From: an uncultured Porphyromonadaceae bacterium
GTDB lineage: Bacteria > Bacteroidota > Bacteroidia > Bacteroidales > Muribaculaceae
Assembly (NCBI GenBank): GCA_905212215.1
Contig: CAJMDR010000032.1
Span: forward strand, 1 to 12,124
DNA length: 12,124 nt
Direction: 5' to 3'
Position 1 is the stretch's first letter; each line of letters starts with the position of its first letter. Positions 1 through 5,411 of the stretch are shown here, piece by piece. The notes under the pieces are model-generated. The model was not told the origin of the DNA. It made no database searches and saw only the letters and a program-made list of their open reading frames with translations. The position numbers and the translations under genes were made by a program.

Positions 1-20
1 AAAATCTCAGGATTTTTGAC

Positions 21-28
21 TAAATTTG
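21..28 (+). promoter_or_regulatory. Bacteroidetes-type -7 box for the symporter gene
   Basis: The sequence TAAATTTG matches the Bacteroidetes -7 consensus TAnnTTTG at every fixed position. It lies 52 bases before the symporter ATG, which implies a leader of roughly 45 bases. The matching -33 TTTG would fall at or beyond the left edge of the window and cannot be checked. A small GC-rich hairpin (CGGC-atct-GCCG, about 47-58) lies in the leader; it has no T-run and no function is claimed for it. Confidence 0.55.
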
Positions 29-80
29 TGGGAAAGTAAAAATCTTCGGCATCTGCCGGACACCTGACATCACTCCCACA

Positions 81-1496
81 ATGGAATCTATAAACCATGT
101 CTTTACTGTGCTCAACTCCTGGCTCTGGGGTTGGCCAATGATTATATTGCTTCTCGGCACTCATATTTTTCTTACTATACGTTTGCGGTTTCCACAACGC
201 AGCCTGTTGACGGCGCTGAAACTTAGTGTTAAGCGGGACAAGAAAGCCGAGGGCGATGTTTCGCAGTTCGGTGCGTTGGCCACAGCTCTTGCTGCAACTA
301 TCGGTACCGGGAACATCATAGGTGTTGCTACTGCTATTGCCTTGGGTGGACCGGGTGCGGTGCTATGGTGTTGGCTGACAGGTCTCTTCGGACTCTCGAC
401 CAAATATGCGGAAGGATTGCTGGCTATAAAATTCCGCATCAAGACACCACAAGGGAAAATGCTTGGCGGTCCCATGTATGCTCTTGAACGTGGCCTTGGA
501 ATGAAATGGCTTGCTGTGCTTTTTGCTATATTCGCTGCGTTGGCATCATTCGGCATAGGATGCACAGTACAATCAAATGCTATTGCTACTCTTGGCAGCG
601 GAACCTATGGAATATCACCATGGATAACAGGTATTGTTGTAACGGCTCTTGCCGCCGCAGTACTCTTAGGAGGGGTACGGTCAATAGCGAGGGTATGTGG
701 TATGTTCGTGCCATTCATGGCTATATTATATGTGGCCGGATGCCTGTATATTCTGGCTGTCAACAGCAATTACATCATACCCGCCATAGACCTTATAGTC
801 CGTTCCGCTTTTTCTCCACAAGCTGCGGGAGGAGGCTTCCTCGGCGCTTCTATAATGATGGCAGCCCGTTTCGGCATTGCCCGCGGTCTTTTCTCCAACG
901 AGGCAGGCATGGGTTCAGCTCCGATAGTCGCTGCAGCAGCGCAGACTCGCAACCCGGTGCGACAGGCTTTGGTATCAGCCACAGGAACTTTCTGGGACAC
1001 CATAGTGATATGTGCGCTCACAGGTATTGTCATTGTAAGCAGTATAATTGCATATCCGGATATTGACTATACTGACGGAGCTGAACTGACCAAAGCAGCT
1101 TTTGCGAAGATTCCATACGTTGGGGAATCCCTTCTTACTTTCGGACTCTTTACTTTTGCCTTTTCCACCATTCTCGGATGGAGTTATTATGGCGAGAGAG
1201 CTGTTGAGTATTTGAAAGGCACTCGCTGGATGCTTGTGTACCGTTGGGTGTATATTGCTTGTGTCTTTCTTGGGGCTGTGATACAACTTGATATAGTATG
1301 GAATATAGCGGATTCCATGAATGCTCTCATGGCGATTCCCAATCTTGTCTCGTTGCTGCTGCTCAGTGGAGTAGTGGTTTCCGAGACCCGCAAGTATCTT
1401 TGGGAGAAACGCCTTGACGAGGACATGGAAGTAGAATTTGAAGAGGGAGAGGAAGAGGAAGTGCCTGAAACTTCGGAGACTCCGTTGCTTGAATGA
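81..1496 (+). CDS. AgcS-family sodium:alanine/glycine symporter
   Basis: This inner membrane protein (471 aa) is predicted to import alanine and/or glycine together with Na+. It is hydrophobic throughout, with about 10-11 membrane segments. It carries the family landmarks: an IGTGNIIGVATAI stretch at residues 74-86 (the unwound ion/substrate-binding region of the APC fold in this family), GGPGAVLWCW at 89-98, GGPMYALERGLG at 129-140 and FSNEAGMGSAP at 271-281. Length is normal for the family apart from the last ~28 residues, a strongly acidic Glu/Asp tail that should be cytoplasmic. The ATG at 81 is supported by a TAnnTTTG box 52 bases upstream and by the amphipathic N-terminus typical of the family. 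It appears to be monocistronic, since the next gene has its own promoter. The substrate (alanine, glycine or another small amino acid) cannot be decided from sequence. Confidence 0.95.
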   Translation: MESINHVFTVLNSWLWGWPMIILLLGTHIFLTIRLRFPQRSLLTALKLSVKRDKKAEGDVSQFGALATALAATIGTGNIIGVATAIALGGPGAVLWCWLTGLFGLSTKYAEGLLAIKFRIKTPQGKMLGGPMYALERGLGMKWLAVLFAIFAALASFGIGCTVQSNAIATLGSGTYGISPWITGIVVTALAAAVLLGGVRSIARVCGMFVPFMAILYVAGCLYILAVNSNYIIPAIDLIVRSAFSPQAAGGGFLGASIMMAARFGIARGLFSNEAGMGSAPIVAAAAQTRNPVRQALVSATGTFWDTIVICALTGIVIVSSIIAYPDIDYTDGAELTKAAFAKIPYVGESLLTFGLFTFAFSTILGWSYYGERAVEYLKGTRWMLVYRWVYIACVFLGAVIQLDIVWNIADSMNALMAIPNLVSLLLLSGVVVSETRKYLWEKRLDEDMEVEFEEGEEEEVPETSETPLLE

Positions 1497-1551
1497 CGGA
1501 GCCATGTAAGGAAAACTGAAAAGTTAAAGAAGGTTAAACTTTATAGTGTAA

Positions 1552-1583
1552 TTTGGTTTATAATATAAACTTAATTACCTTTG
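1552..1583 (+). promoter_or_regulatory. Canonical Bacteroidetes promoter of the membrane-protein/regulator operon
   Basis: A -33 TTTG (1552-1555) is followed after exactly 20 bases by TACCTTTG (1576-1583), a full match to TAnnTTTG. This spacing is typical for the Bacteroidetes housekeeping sigma factor. Transcription would start near 1588-1591, giving a leader of about 90 bases before the ATG at 1682. A perfect palindrome occupies most of the spacer between the two boxes, so a bound regulator would block RNA polymerase. An apparent terminator hairpin begins only a few bases after the predicted start. Confidence 0.75.
1556..1570. promoter_or_regulatory. Candidate operator, copy 1: GTTTAT-N3-ATAAAC palindrome
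   Basis: Two perfect 6-base arms, GTTTAT and ATAAAC, flank a central aat. The site lies between the -33 and -7 boxes of the operon promoter. A near-identical copy sits at 1636-1650, and the wider 17-base match (1555-1571 against 1635-1651) differs at one central base. A repeated dyad of this size in a promoter spacer is what a homodimeric winged-helix repressor would recognise. The best candidate is the small regulator encoded at the end of the same operon. That link is inference. Confidence 0.65.
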
Positions 1584-1593
1584 CAGACGGATT

Positions 1594-1623
1594 AAGGATG
1601 GAATCGCGCGACCATCCTTTTTT
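1594..1623 (+). terminator. Hairpin plus T6: terminator or leader attenuator
   Basis: AAGGATGG (1594-1601) pairs perfectly with CCATCCTT (1612-1619) around a 10-base loop, aatcgcgcga, and runs into six T residues at 1618-1623. This is the shape of an intrinsic terminator on the + strand. It may simply end symporter transcripts, although it lies about 100 bases past that stop codon. It also lies immediately downstream of the operon promoter, so it would form at the very 5' end of the operon mRNA and could act as an attenuator. Confidence 0.65.
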
Positions 1624-1635
1624 CAGAGCAAGATG

Positions 1636-1650
1636 GTTTATAAAATAAAC
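1636..1650. promoter_or_regulatory. Candidate operator, copy 2: GTTTAT-N3-ATAAAC palindrome
   Basis: This second perfect dyad (arms GTTTAT and ATAAAC, centre aaa) has its centre exactly 80 bases from the first copy. It lies past the predicted transcription start and 31 bases before the ATG at 1682. No TAnnTTTG box follows it, so it is probably not a second promoter. It could serve as an auxiliary site for cooperative binding or looping, or as a roadblock in the leader. Confidence 0.6.
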
Positions 1651-1681
1651 TAAAGTAAAACCTTCAAAAACTGATTCCGAA

Positions 1682-2308
1682 ATGGAAGAAAGAAAACTCA
1701 ACGAGAAAGAGAGCCTTGAGCTCATAACGGCTATGATAGCCCGTACCAAAGAGAGGTACATAGGCGACGGCAACATAATGCTGATGTGGGGATATCTGTG
1801 CGTCATCGTAACGGTGGCAGTATGGATACTGCTCGCCACGACACACAATCCGGCGTGGAACTGGCTGTGGTTCTCCATCTGGATAATAGGTGGCACCCTC
1901 ACACCAATCATGGCAAAGAAACAAAACAGCGAAAGAGGAGTGAAGAACTATTCCGATTCTGTAACATCCCGCATCTGGACCATAATAGGCGTCAGTGCCA
2001 TGCTGCTTACGGCTATTTGCTTAGGATTCTTGTTCATGGCACACGTAAGCACTTGGAGCGCATGGTTCGTATTCGCGCTGGTCATGGTGCCTTTCGCCGA
2101 GATTACCCAAGGCATCGTAGTCAAGGAGAAATCCTTAGTAGCAGGAGGATGCATAGGCATGGCGATAGGTATGTTCACACTATGCTGTCTCATAGGTGGC
2201 ATAGCATTGGGGGCGGTCTGGTTTCTGCCGCTGTTCATGCTGGCGTTCGTGTGTATGATGATAATTCCGGGACATATTCTCAACCATAAAGCAAAAAATC
2301 AGAAATGA
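1682..2308 (+). CDS. Six-helix membrane protein of unknown function, paired with a winged-helix regulator
   Basis: I recognise no characterised function. The protein (208 aa) has a charged, probably cytoplasmic N-terminal helix (residues 1-30, containing the segment LNEKESLELI). About six membrane segments follow, at roughly 31-53, 59-78, 98-120, 124-146, 154-176 and 178-200, and the C-terminus is short and basic. The N-terminal segment resembles that of uncharacterised Bacteroidales proteins seen beside small PF13601-type regulators; this is from memory and not a search. The stop codon overlaps the start of the regulator gene (ATGA at 2305-2308), so the two are translationally coupled. The gene is first in an operon with a strong promoter and two palindromes upstream. 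Plausible roles are a membrane stress or bilayer sensor, or a transporter-like protein controlled by its partner; neither is shown by sequence. No catalytic motif is visible. Confidence 0.85.
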   Translation: MEERKLNEKESLELITAMIARTKERYIGDGNIMLMWGYLCVIVTVAVWILLATTHNPAWNWLWFSIWIIGGTLTPIMAKKQNSERGVKNYSDSVTSRIWTIIGVSAMLLTAICLGFLFMAHVSTWSAWFVFALVMVPFAEITQGIVVKEKSLVAGGCIGMAIGMFTLCCLIGGIALGAVWFLPLFMLAFVCMMIIPGHILNHKAKNQK

Positions 2309-2589
2309 AAGAGCTGAATCCGCTTCTGCATTCTCAGCTAAGGCTTGCTGTAATGTCCATTCTCATGAATGTGGAAGAAGCAGATTTTGTGTACCTCAAA
2401 GAGAAGACCCAATCGACAGCAGGAAATCTCAGTGTACAGCTGGATAAACTTTCATCAGCAGGTTATATTGATGTGGAGAAAGGGTTCGTGGGCAAGAAGA
2501 CCCGCACTGTATGCCGAGTCACATCTAAGGGCAAAGAGGCCTTCGAGGAGTATGTGGAAGCTTTGAAAAGTTACCTGAATCTGAGTTAA
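2305..2589 (+). CDS. Small winged-helix transcriptional regulator (PF13601/HTH_34 type)
   Basis: This is a DNA-binding protein of 94 aa that is almost entirely one winged-helix domain. Family landmarks are the LNPLLHSQLRLAVMSIL start (residues 4-20), the acidic turn EEADF (24-28), the recognition-helix region AGNLSVQLDKLSSAGYI (39-55), and the wing FVGKKTRTVCRVTSKGKEAF (61-80) with its basic KKTR tip. Relatives belong to the MarR/ArsR-like superfamily and are presumed dimeric. No metal- or ligand-binding residues stand out. The gene begins inside the stop codon of the membrane-protein gene (ATGA overlap), so it is probably made in proportion to it. I infer that it binds the GTTTAT-N3-ATAAAC palindromes upstream of the operon and represses it. 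Confidence 0.9.
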   Translation: MKELNPLLHSQLRLAVMSILMNVEEADFVYLKEKTQSTAGNLSVQLDKLSSAGYIDVEKGFVGKKTRTVCRVTSKGKEAFEEYVEALKSYLNLS

Positions 2590-2606
2590 GGGACTACGGG
2601 AAACTT

Positions 2607-2648
2607 ATAAGACAACAAAGACTAAGTACGCAGTCTTTGTTGTCTTAT
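2607..2648. terminator. Perfect 17-bp hairpin between convergent genes, probably bidirectional
   Basis: The arm ATAAGACAACAAAGACT (2607-2623) pairs perfectly with 2632-2648 around an 8-base loop. It lies 17 bases past the regulator stop codon on the + strand and 46 bases past the porin stop codon on the - strand, so it can end both convergent transcripts. The T-runs outside the stem are short and mixed with A on both sides, so termination efficiency is uncertain. Confidence 0.7.
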
Positions 2649-2694
2649 TATATATTCTGGGTGGTTATGGTTTAGCTGACCATTGCATTCGTTC

Positions 2695-4014
2695 TCAAAA
2701 AGAGAACTGGAAGAGTGCATCAATCCTGTCAGCACAGGCATGTTCCCGGTTGAAATTCTGTCGTTTGCCGATGAGATATTCGGCACCTATCTGTAACCGA
2801 GGCGTTATGTTCCAGAATATATTGACTGCTCCGTAAAGGCCATATTTGTAATCAGTGGGTAATGTACGTTCTGATGGCATATAACGCGCCTCGCTGAGAG
2901 TGATTGCCGAGAATATATTCTTGGTGAAATAATATTGTGCACCGAGAGCTAAAGACCAAGCTGTGGGAGCATACATCTCTCCCGGTTTGTCAAGATTGCT
3001 GATAAGGTCAAAGCTCTTGACACCGAGATCGTTACTATAGGAGCTAATACCCTGTCCTACATTTGCCGTGGCGAACAATGTGAGCTGTCGGGTGGCTTGC
3101 GTAACATTACTAAGCTGTATACCCCATCCTGTCTTGGAATGATTCTTCCCTGTGACAAGGTCACGGTAGGGAAGTACCCTCACAATACCTGCAAGACGAA
3201 GATGGCTTTCACCCCAGCCATATTGCACAAAAGCAGCGATATCAGGAACGTAAACATTCTGTTTCTTGACTAAAGAATCTATGTTTTGAATACCGAAATC
3301 AGGCATCTCGACTGATGCAGCCACGCTCCAGTGTTTTCGGAAACTATGAGTCCAGCGCACAAGGGTAGTGGTATGCCCAATTTTCCCATTCTGACCACCA
3401 CCGTCAATGACCGGTATCTCTGCTGATGGATCTGAGAAAGTTGATTTGGTATAACCTACGGTCCAGTCGCGGAAAGTAACATATGCTTTCTTCAACTTGA
3501 AATCTATGTTATGATAGCCGGAAAATCCGCCTTGTATATAAGCCATGAACTTACCGGCCTTTGTGTTGCCCAAAAGTGTCATGAACAATTCCGTTCCGGA
3601 AGGAGAAGACCCGAGACTTCTTTTGTCATCCTTGCTTTTTGGAACAGGTATCTCGTATGGATGAAAATCAACGTCATCGATGCTGCCGTTCCAGTCGTAC
3701 CACCCTGTCACTTTCACTTGGCCGCCTATGCCGAGGGCCAATGACGCATCTTTGCTCATAAGCATAAAGAATGGAGCCTCCGGATCCTGGAAATGGCGGA
3801 ACTGATCCATATAGAACTGCTGCAACAGCATATCGACACTGTCGGAAGGGGCTGTTGCATTACCTAAGACCCTGACGGATTTAAGCAGTCCGTCACGCTT
3901 CTGCTGTTTGAAGGAAACAGTGTCGTTAACCGTTTCGGCTAATGCTGTTTCCGTTGAAATGATGCAGAATATCATGACAAATATAATTGCCAATATATTA
4001 TTAGTGTGTTTCAT
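2695..4014 (-). CDS. DcaP-like outer membrane porin
   Basis: This outer membrane beta-barrel protein (439 aa) has a clear signal peptide (residues 1-26, cleavage after ALA). A probable helical or linker segment follows at about 35-85. From about residue 89 to the end there are alternating amphipathic strands, finishing in Phe as is usual for barrel proteins recognised by the BAM complex. The GIGGQVKVTGWYDW stretch (95-108), the ELFMTLLGNTKAGKFMAYIQG region and the DWTVGYTKSTFSDPSA segment resemble DcaP-family trimeric porins. In Acinetobacter, DcaP passes small negatively charged molecules such as dicarboxylates; the substrate here is unknown. It lies 27 bases downstream of the DUF3108 gene on the same strand with no terminator between, so the two are probably co-transcribed. 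The family call rests on recognised sequence style and no alignment was run. Confidence 0.8.
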   Translation of the reverse strand: MKHTNNILAIIFVMIFCIISTETALAETVNDTVSFKQQKRDGLLKSVRVLGNATAPSDSVDMLLQQFYMDQFRHFQDPEAPFFMLMSKDASLALGIGGQVKVTGWYDWNGSIDDVDFHPYEIPVPKSKDDKRSLGSSPSGTELFMTLLGNTKAGKFMAYIQGGFSGYHNIDFKLKKAYVTFRDWTVGYTKSTFSDPSAEIPVIDGGGQNGKIGHTTTLVRWTHSFRKHWSVAASVEMPDFGIQNIDSLVKKQNVYVPDIAAFVQYGWGESHLRLAGIVRVLPYRDLVTGKNHSKTGWGIQLSNVTQATRQLTLFATANVGQGISSYSNDLGVKSFDLISNLDKPGEMYAPTAWSLALGAQYYFTKNIFSAITLSEARYMPSERTLPTDYKYGLYGAVNIFWNITPRLQIGAEYLIGKRQNFNREHACADRIDALFQFSF

Positions 4015-4041
4015 AGCGATATAAGATTAGGAATAAATGCA

Positions 4042-4803
4042 TCAGTGCCCCAGGAGGTAGCATTTTACTTTACCTACAGGCAGTTCTCCTTCAAGCTGAT
4101 AGGGTATGTAGGGTGCAGTTGTGGCAATCCATGTATCCATGTCACCTGAGGAACGTTTGCCACCGTCGTTGGTGAAGTTGAAACGTAGGTGATACGCCTG
4201 AACTTTCTTTCCCGAACGCAGTTTAATTGTCTGCACTCCTAAATTACGTATGGTTATGAACTCAGCATGAGAACCGGAGAATATGACCTTACGCAAACTG
4301 CGTCCTTTGGGCAGTTTTGTATAATCCTGGGTTCTCAGGAAATAGAAGATACTGAGCATGTCAAACGCCTCATATTTCGTGGAAAATGCTTTGGCTGAAT
4401 GTTTCGGCTTGCCGTTTCGTACCTTTAGACGTTTTACCGATGCTTTTGTTGTTCCTCCATGATAACTGTAAGTGATGATGTCGCGGTTATATTTTCCCCC
4501 TTCGTTTGCCGCTTTCTCATAACGTATAGGACGCAAAGGGGAAACCGTCATCGTTGCGCGAAGGGTATCGCGTACCTGAAATATTTTATCAGCCCATGGT
4601 TTTGTTCTGGCTGTCAGGGTCGCTATATACTTGCCTCCGCTGTTGCGAAGCGACAGAGTGGCTTCGCCTGCTTCCTTGTGAATAAGGCCCCATTTATATG
4701 TTATCACATAACGGAGAGTCTCGTTGCCCAAAGTAGCAGCATGAGCTGATATGCTGCAAATGAGCATAATTGAAATGATAAGTCTTGTCACTATCTGTTT
4801 CAT
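4042..4803 (-). CDS. DUF3108 periplasmic protein
   Basis: This is an exported protein of 253 aa. A signal peptide covers residues 1-22 (cleavage after AHA), and there is no lipobox cysteine at that site. The mature part is predicted to be mainly beta strand. It has the DUF3108 pattern: an N-terminal ETLRYVITYKWGLIHKEAGEATL segment, a central RPIRYEKAANEGGKY region, a DMLSIFYFLRTQDY segment, and a C-terminal DTWIATTAPYIPYQLEGEL block that ends soon afterwards. The molecular function of the family is not established. The gene is first in a probable two-gene operon with the downstream porin, which suggests an envelope role, perhaps in assembly of the porin or handling of its substrate (inference). 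A TAnnTTTG box lies about 55 bases upstream of the ATG. Confidence 0.85.
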   Translation of the reverse strand: MKQIVTRLIISIMLICSISAHAATLGNETLRYVITYKWGLIHKEAGEATLSLRNSGGKYIATLTARTKPWADKIFQVRDTLRATMTVSPLRPIRYEKAANEGGKYNRDIITYSYHGGTTKASVKRLKVRNGKPKHSAKAFSTKYEAFDMLSIFYFLRTQDYTKLPKGRSLRKVIFSGSHAEFITIRNLGVQTIKLRSGKKVQAYHLRFNFTNDGGKRSSGDMDTWIATTAPYIPYQLEGELPVGKVKCYLLGH

Positions 4804-4856
4804 ATAGGTCTTGTTTTTATAATGTGACGTATAAAAAGTAGTGTTTATTACATCAA

Positions 4857-4864
4857 CAAATATA
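4857..4864 (-). promoter_or_regulatory. Bacteroidetes-type -7 box for the DUF3108-porin operon
   Basis: Read on the - strand the sequence is TATATTTG, a full match to TAnnTTTG, 54-61 bases before the DUF3108 start codon. The expected -33 TTTG is poor (only a GTTA-like remnant at about the right distance), so the promoter may be weak or may need an activator. Confidence 0.5.
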
Positions 4865-4899
4865 AATCATAATATTTCCGGTAACAGAGCTAAAAGAAC

Positions 4900-4922
4900 T
4901 ATTATTTCACCTTGAAATAATA
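4900..4922 (-). other. AT-rich perfect hairpin after the thioredoxin terminator
   Basis: TATTATTTCA (4900-4909) pairs with TGAAATAATA (4913-4922) around a 3-base loop, a 10-bp perfect stem. Its right arm overlaps the T-rich tail of the thioredoxin terminator, so the two structures share bases. It may help termination or protect the 3' end. It also lies just upstream of the DUF3108 promoter and could be a dyad binding site. Confidence 0.4.
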
Positions 4923-4960
4923 AATTCCTCTCCAATTCATTCAGATAAAACGGAGAGGAA
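4915..4960 (-). terminator. Intrinsic terminator of trxA
   Basis: On the - strand, TTCCTCTCC (complement of 4952-4960) pairs with GGAGAGGAA (complement of 4925-4933) around an 18-base loop, followed by TTTATTATTT. It lies 39 bases past the thioredoxin stop codon. It separates trxA from the DUF3108-porin operon. Confidence 0.7.
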
Positions 4961-4998
4961 CATAGAGACTGATGACTGTCGGACTGTGCCCACTGACA

Positions 4999-5298
4999 TC
5001 AATAGAACTGTTTCAGCGTCTGAATAAGGTCATCGGCCGACCTGGCGCCGGAGTCGCGCCATTTCAGTTCGCCATTTTTGAAAATCATCAGCGTAGGCAC
5101 GCTACGTACCTGATATTCTGCCGCTGCACGGCGATTTTCATCAATGTCTATTTTGATAATACGTATTTTGTCGCCTTCTTTCTGAGCCACTTCTTCCAGC
5201 ACAGGATGCATCATTTTGCATGGTCCGCACCAGGTGGCGAAAAAGTCTACCAATACAGGTTTGTCTCCCGATATGATTTCGTTGAATGTTTCAGCCAT
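4999..5298 (-). CDS. trxA: Thioredoxin
   Basis: This is a cytoplasmic thiol-disulfide oxidoreductase (99 aa) that would reduce protein disulfides with electrons from thioredoxin reductase. The active site WCGPCK is at residues 23-28 and the buried Asp of VLVDF is D18. The cis-proline is P68 in RSVPTLMIF, and the GARS turn near residue 84 corresponds to the conserved glycine region of the C-terminal half. No signal peptide or lipobox is present, so it is not one of the periplasmic TlpA-like proteins. At 99 residues it is slightly shorter than the E. coli protein at the N-terminus, as is common in Bacteroidales. The Trp of the usual FWA before the active site is Phe (F20). No clear TAnnTTTG box was found upstream. 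The gene lies between the terminator of the large secreted protein gene and its own terminator, so it is probably transcribed alone. Confidence 0.95.
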   Translation of the reverse strand: MAETFNEIISGDKPVLVDFFATWCGPCKMMHPVLEEVAQKEGDKIRIIKIDIDENRRAAAEYQVRSVPTLMIFKNGELKWRDSGARSADDLIQTLKQFY

Positions 5299-5333
5299 AG
5301 TTAATTATGTCTTTTTAGTAGTAACGCAATAGA

Positions 5334-5385
5334 TTTATAAAAGTTCAAAAGGGATGTGCCAACCTGACACATCCCTTTTGAACTT
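5334..5385 (-). terminator. Strong intrinsic terminator of the large secreted protein gene
   Basis: The 18-base arms 5341-5358 and 5368-5385 are perfectly complementary (core AAAAGGGATGTG / CACATCCCTTTT) around a 9-base loop. On the - strand the stem ends in CTT and runs into TTATAAAT. The structure starts 26 bases after the stop codon of the large gene and isolates it from trxA. Confidence 0.85.
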
Positions 5386-5411
5386 GGTTAAGAATTATTA
5401 CAACTGTATAT

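Noticed and set aside
975..1505. Open frame of 176 codons on the - strand opposite the symporter
   Set aside because: It lies wholly antisense to a clear AgcS gene, has no recognisable domain, and has low-complexity composition typical of shadow frames.
1636..1681. Second promoter at the downstream palindrome (TATAAAAT resembles a sigma70 -10 box)
   Set aside because: The other promoters in the window use TAnnTTTG, and none follows the second palindrome. The resemblance comes from the AT-rich dyad itself.
1786..2289. Open frame of 167 codons on the + strand within the membrane-protein gene
   Set aside because: It is a +2 frame of the six-helix membrane protein, with a His/Arg-rich composition and no membrane or domain pattern. 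The first frame is coupled to the regulator and fits the promoter.
1682..2589. PadR or two-component sensor/regulator pair
   Set aside because: The regulator lacks the PadR C-terminal helix and a receiver domain. The membrane protein has no histidine kinase motifs.
2667..2683. Small dyad ATGGT/ACCAT near the end of the porin gene
   Set aside because: It is only a 5-bp stem with no T-run. The 17-bp hairpin next to it explains termination.
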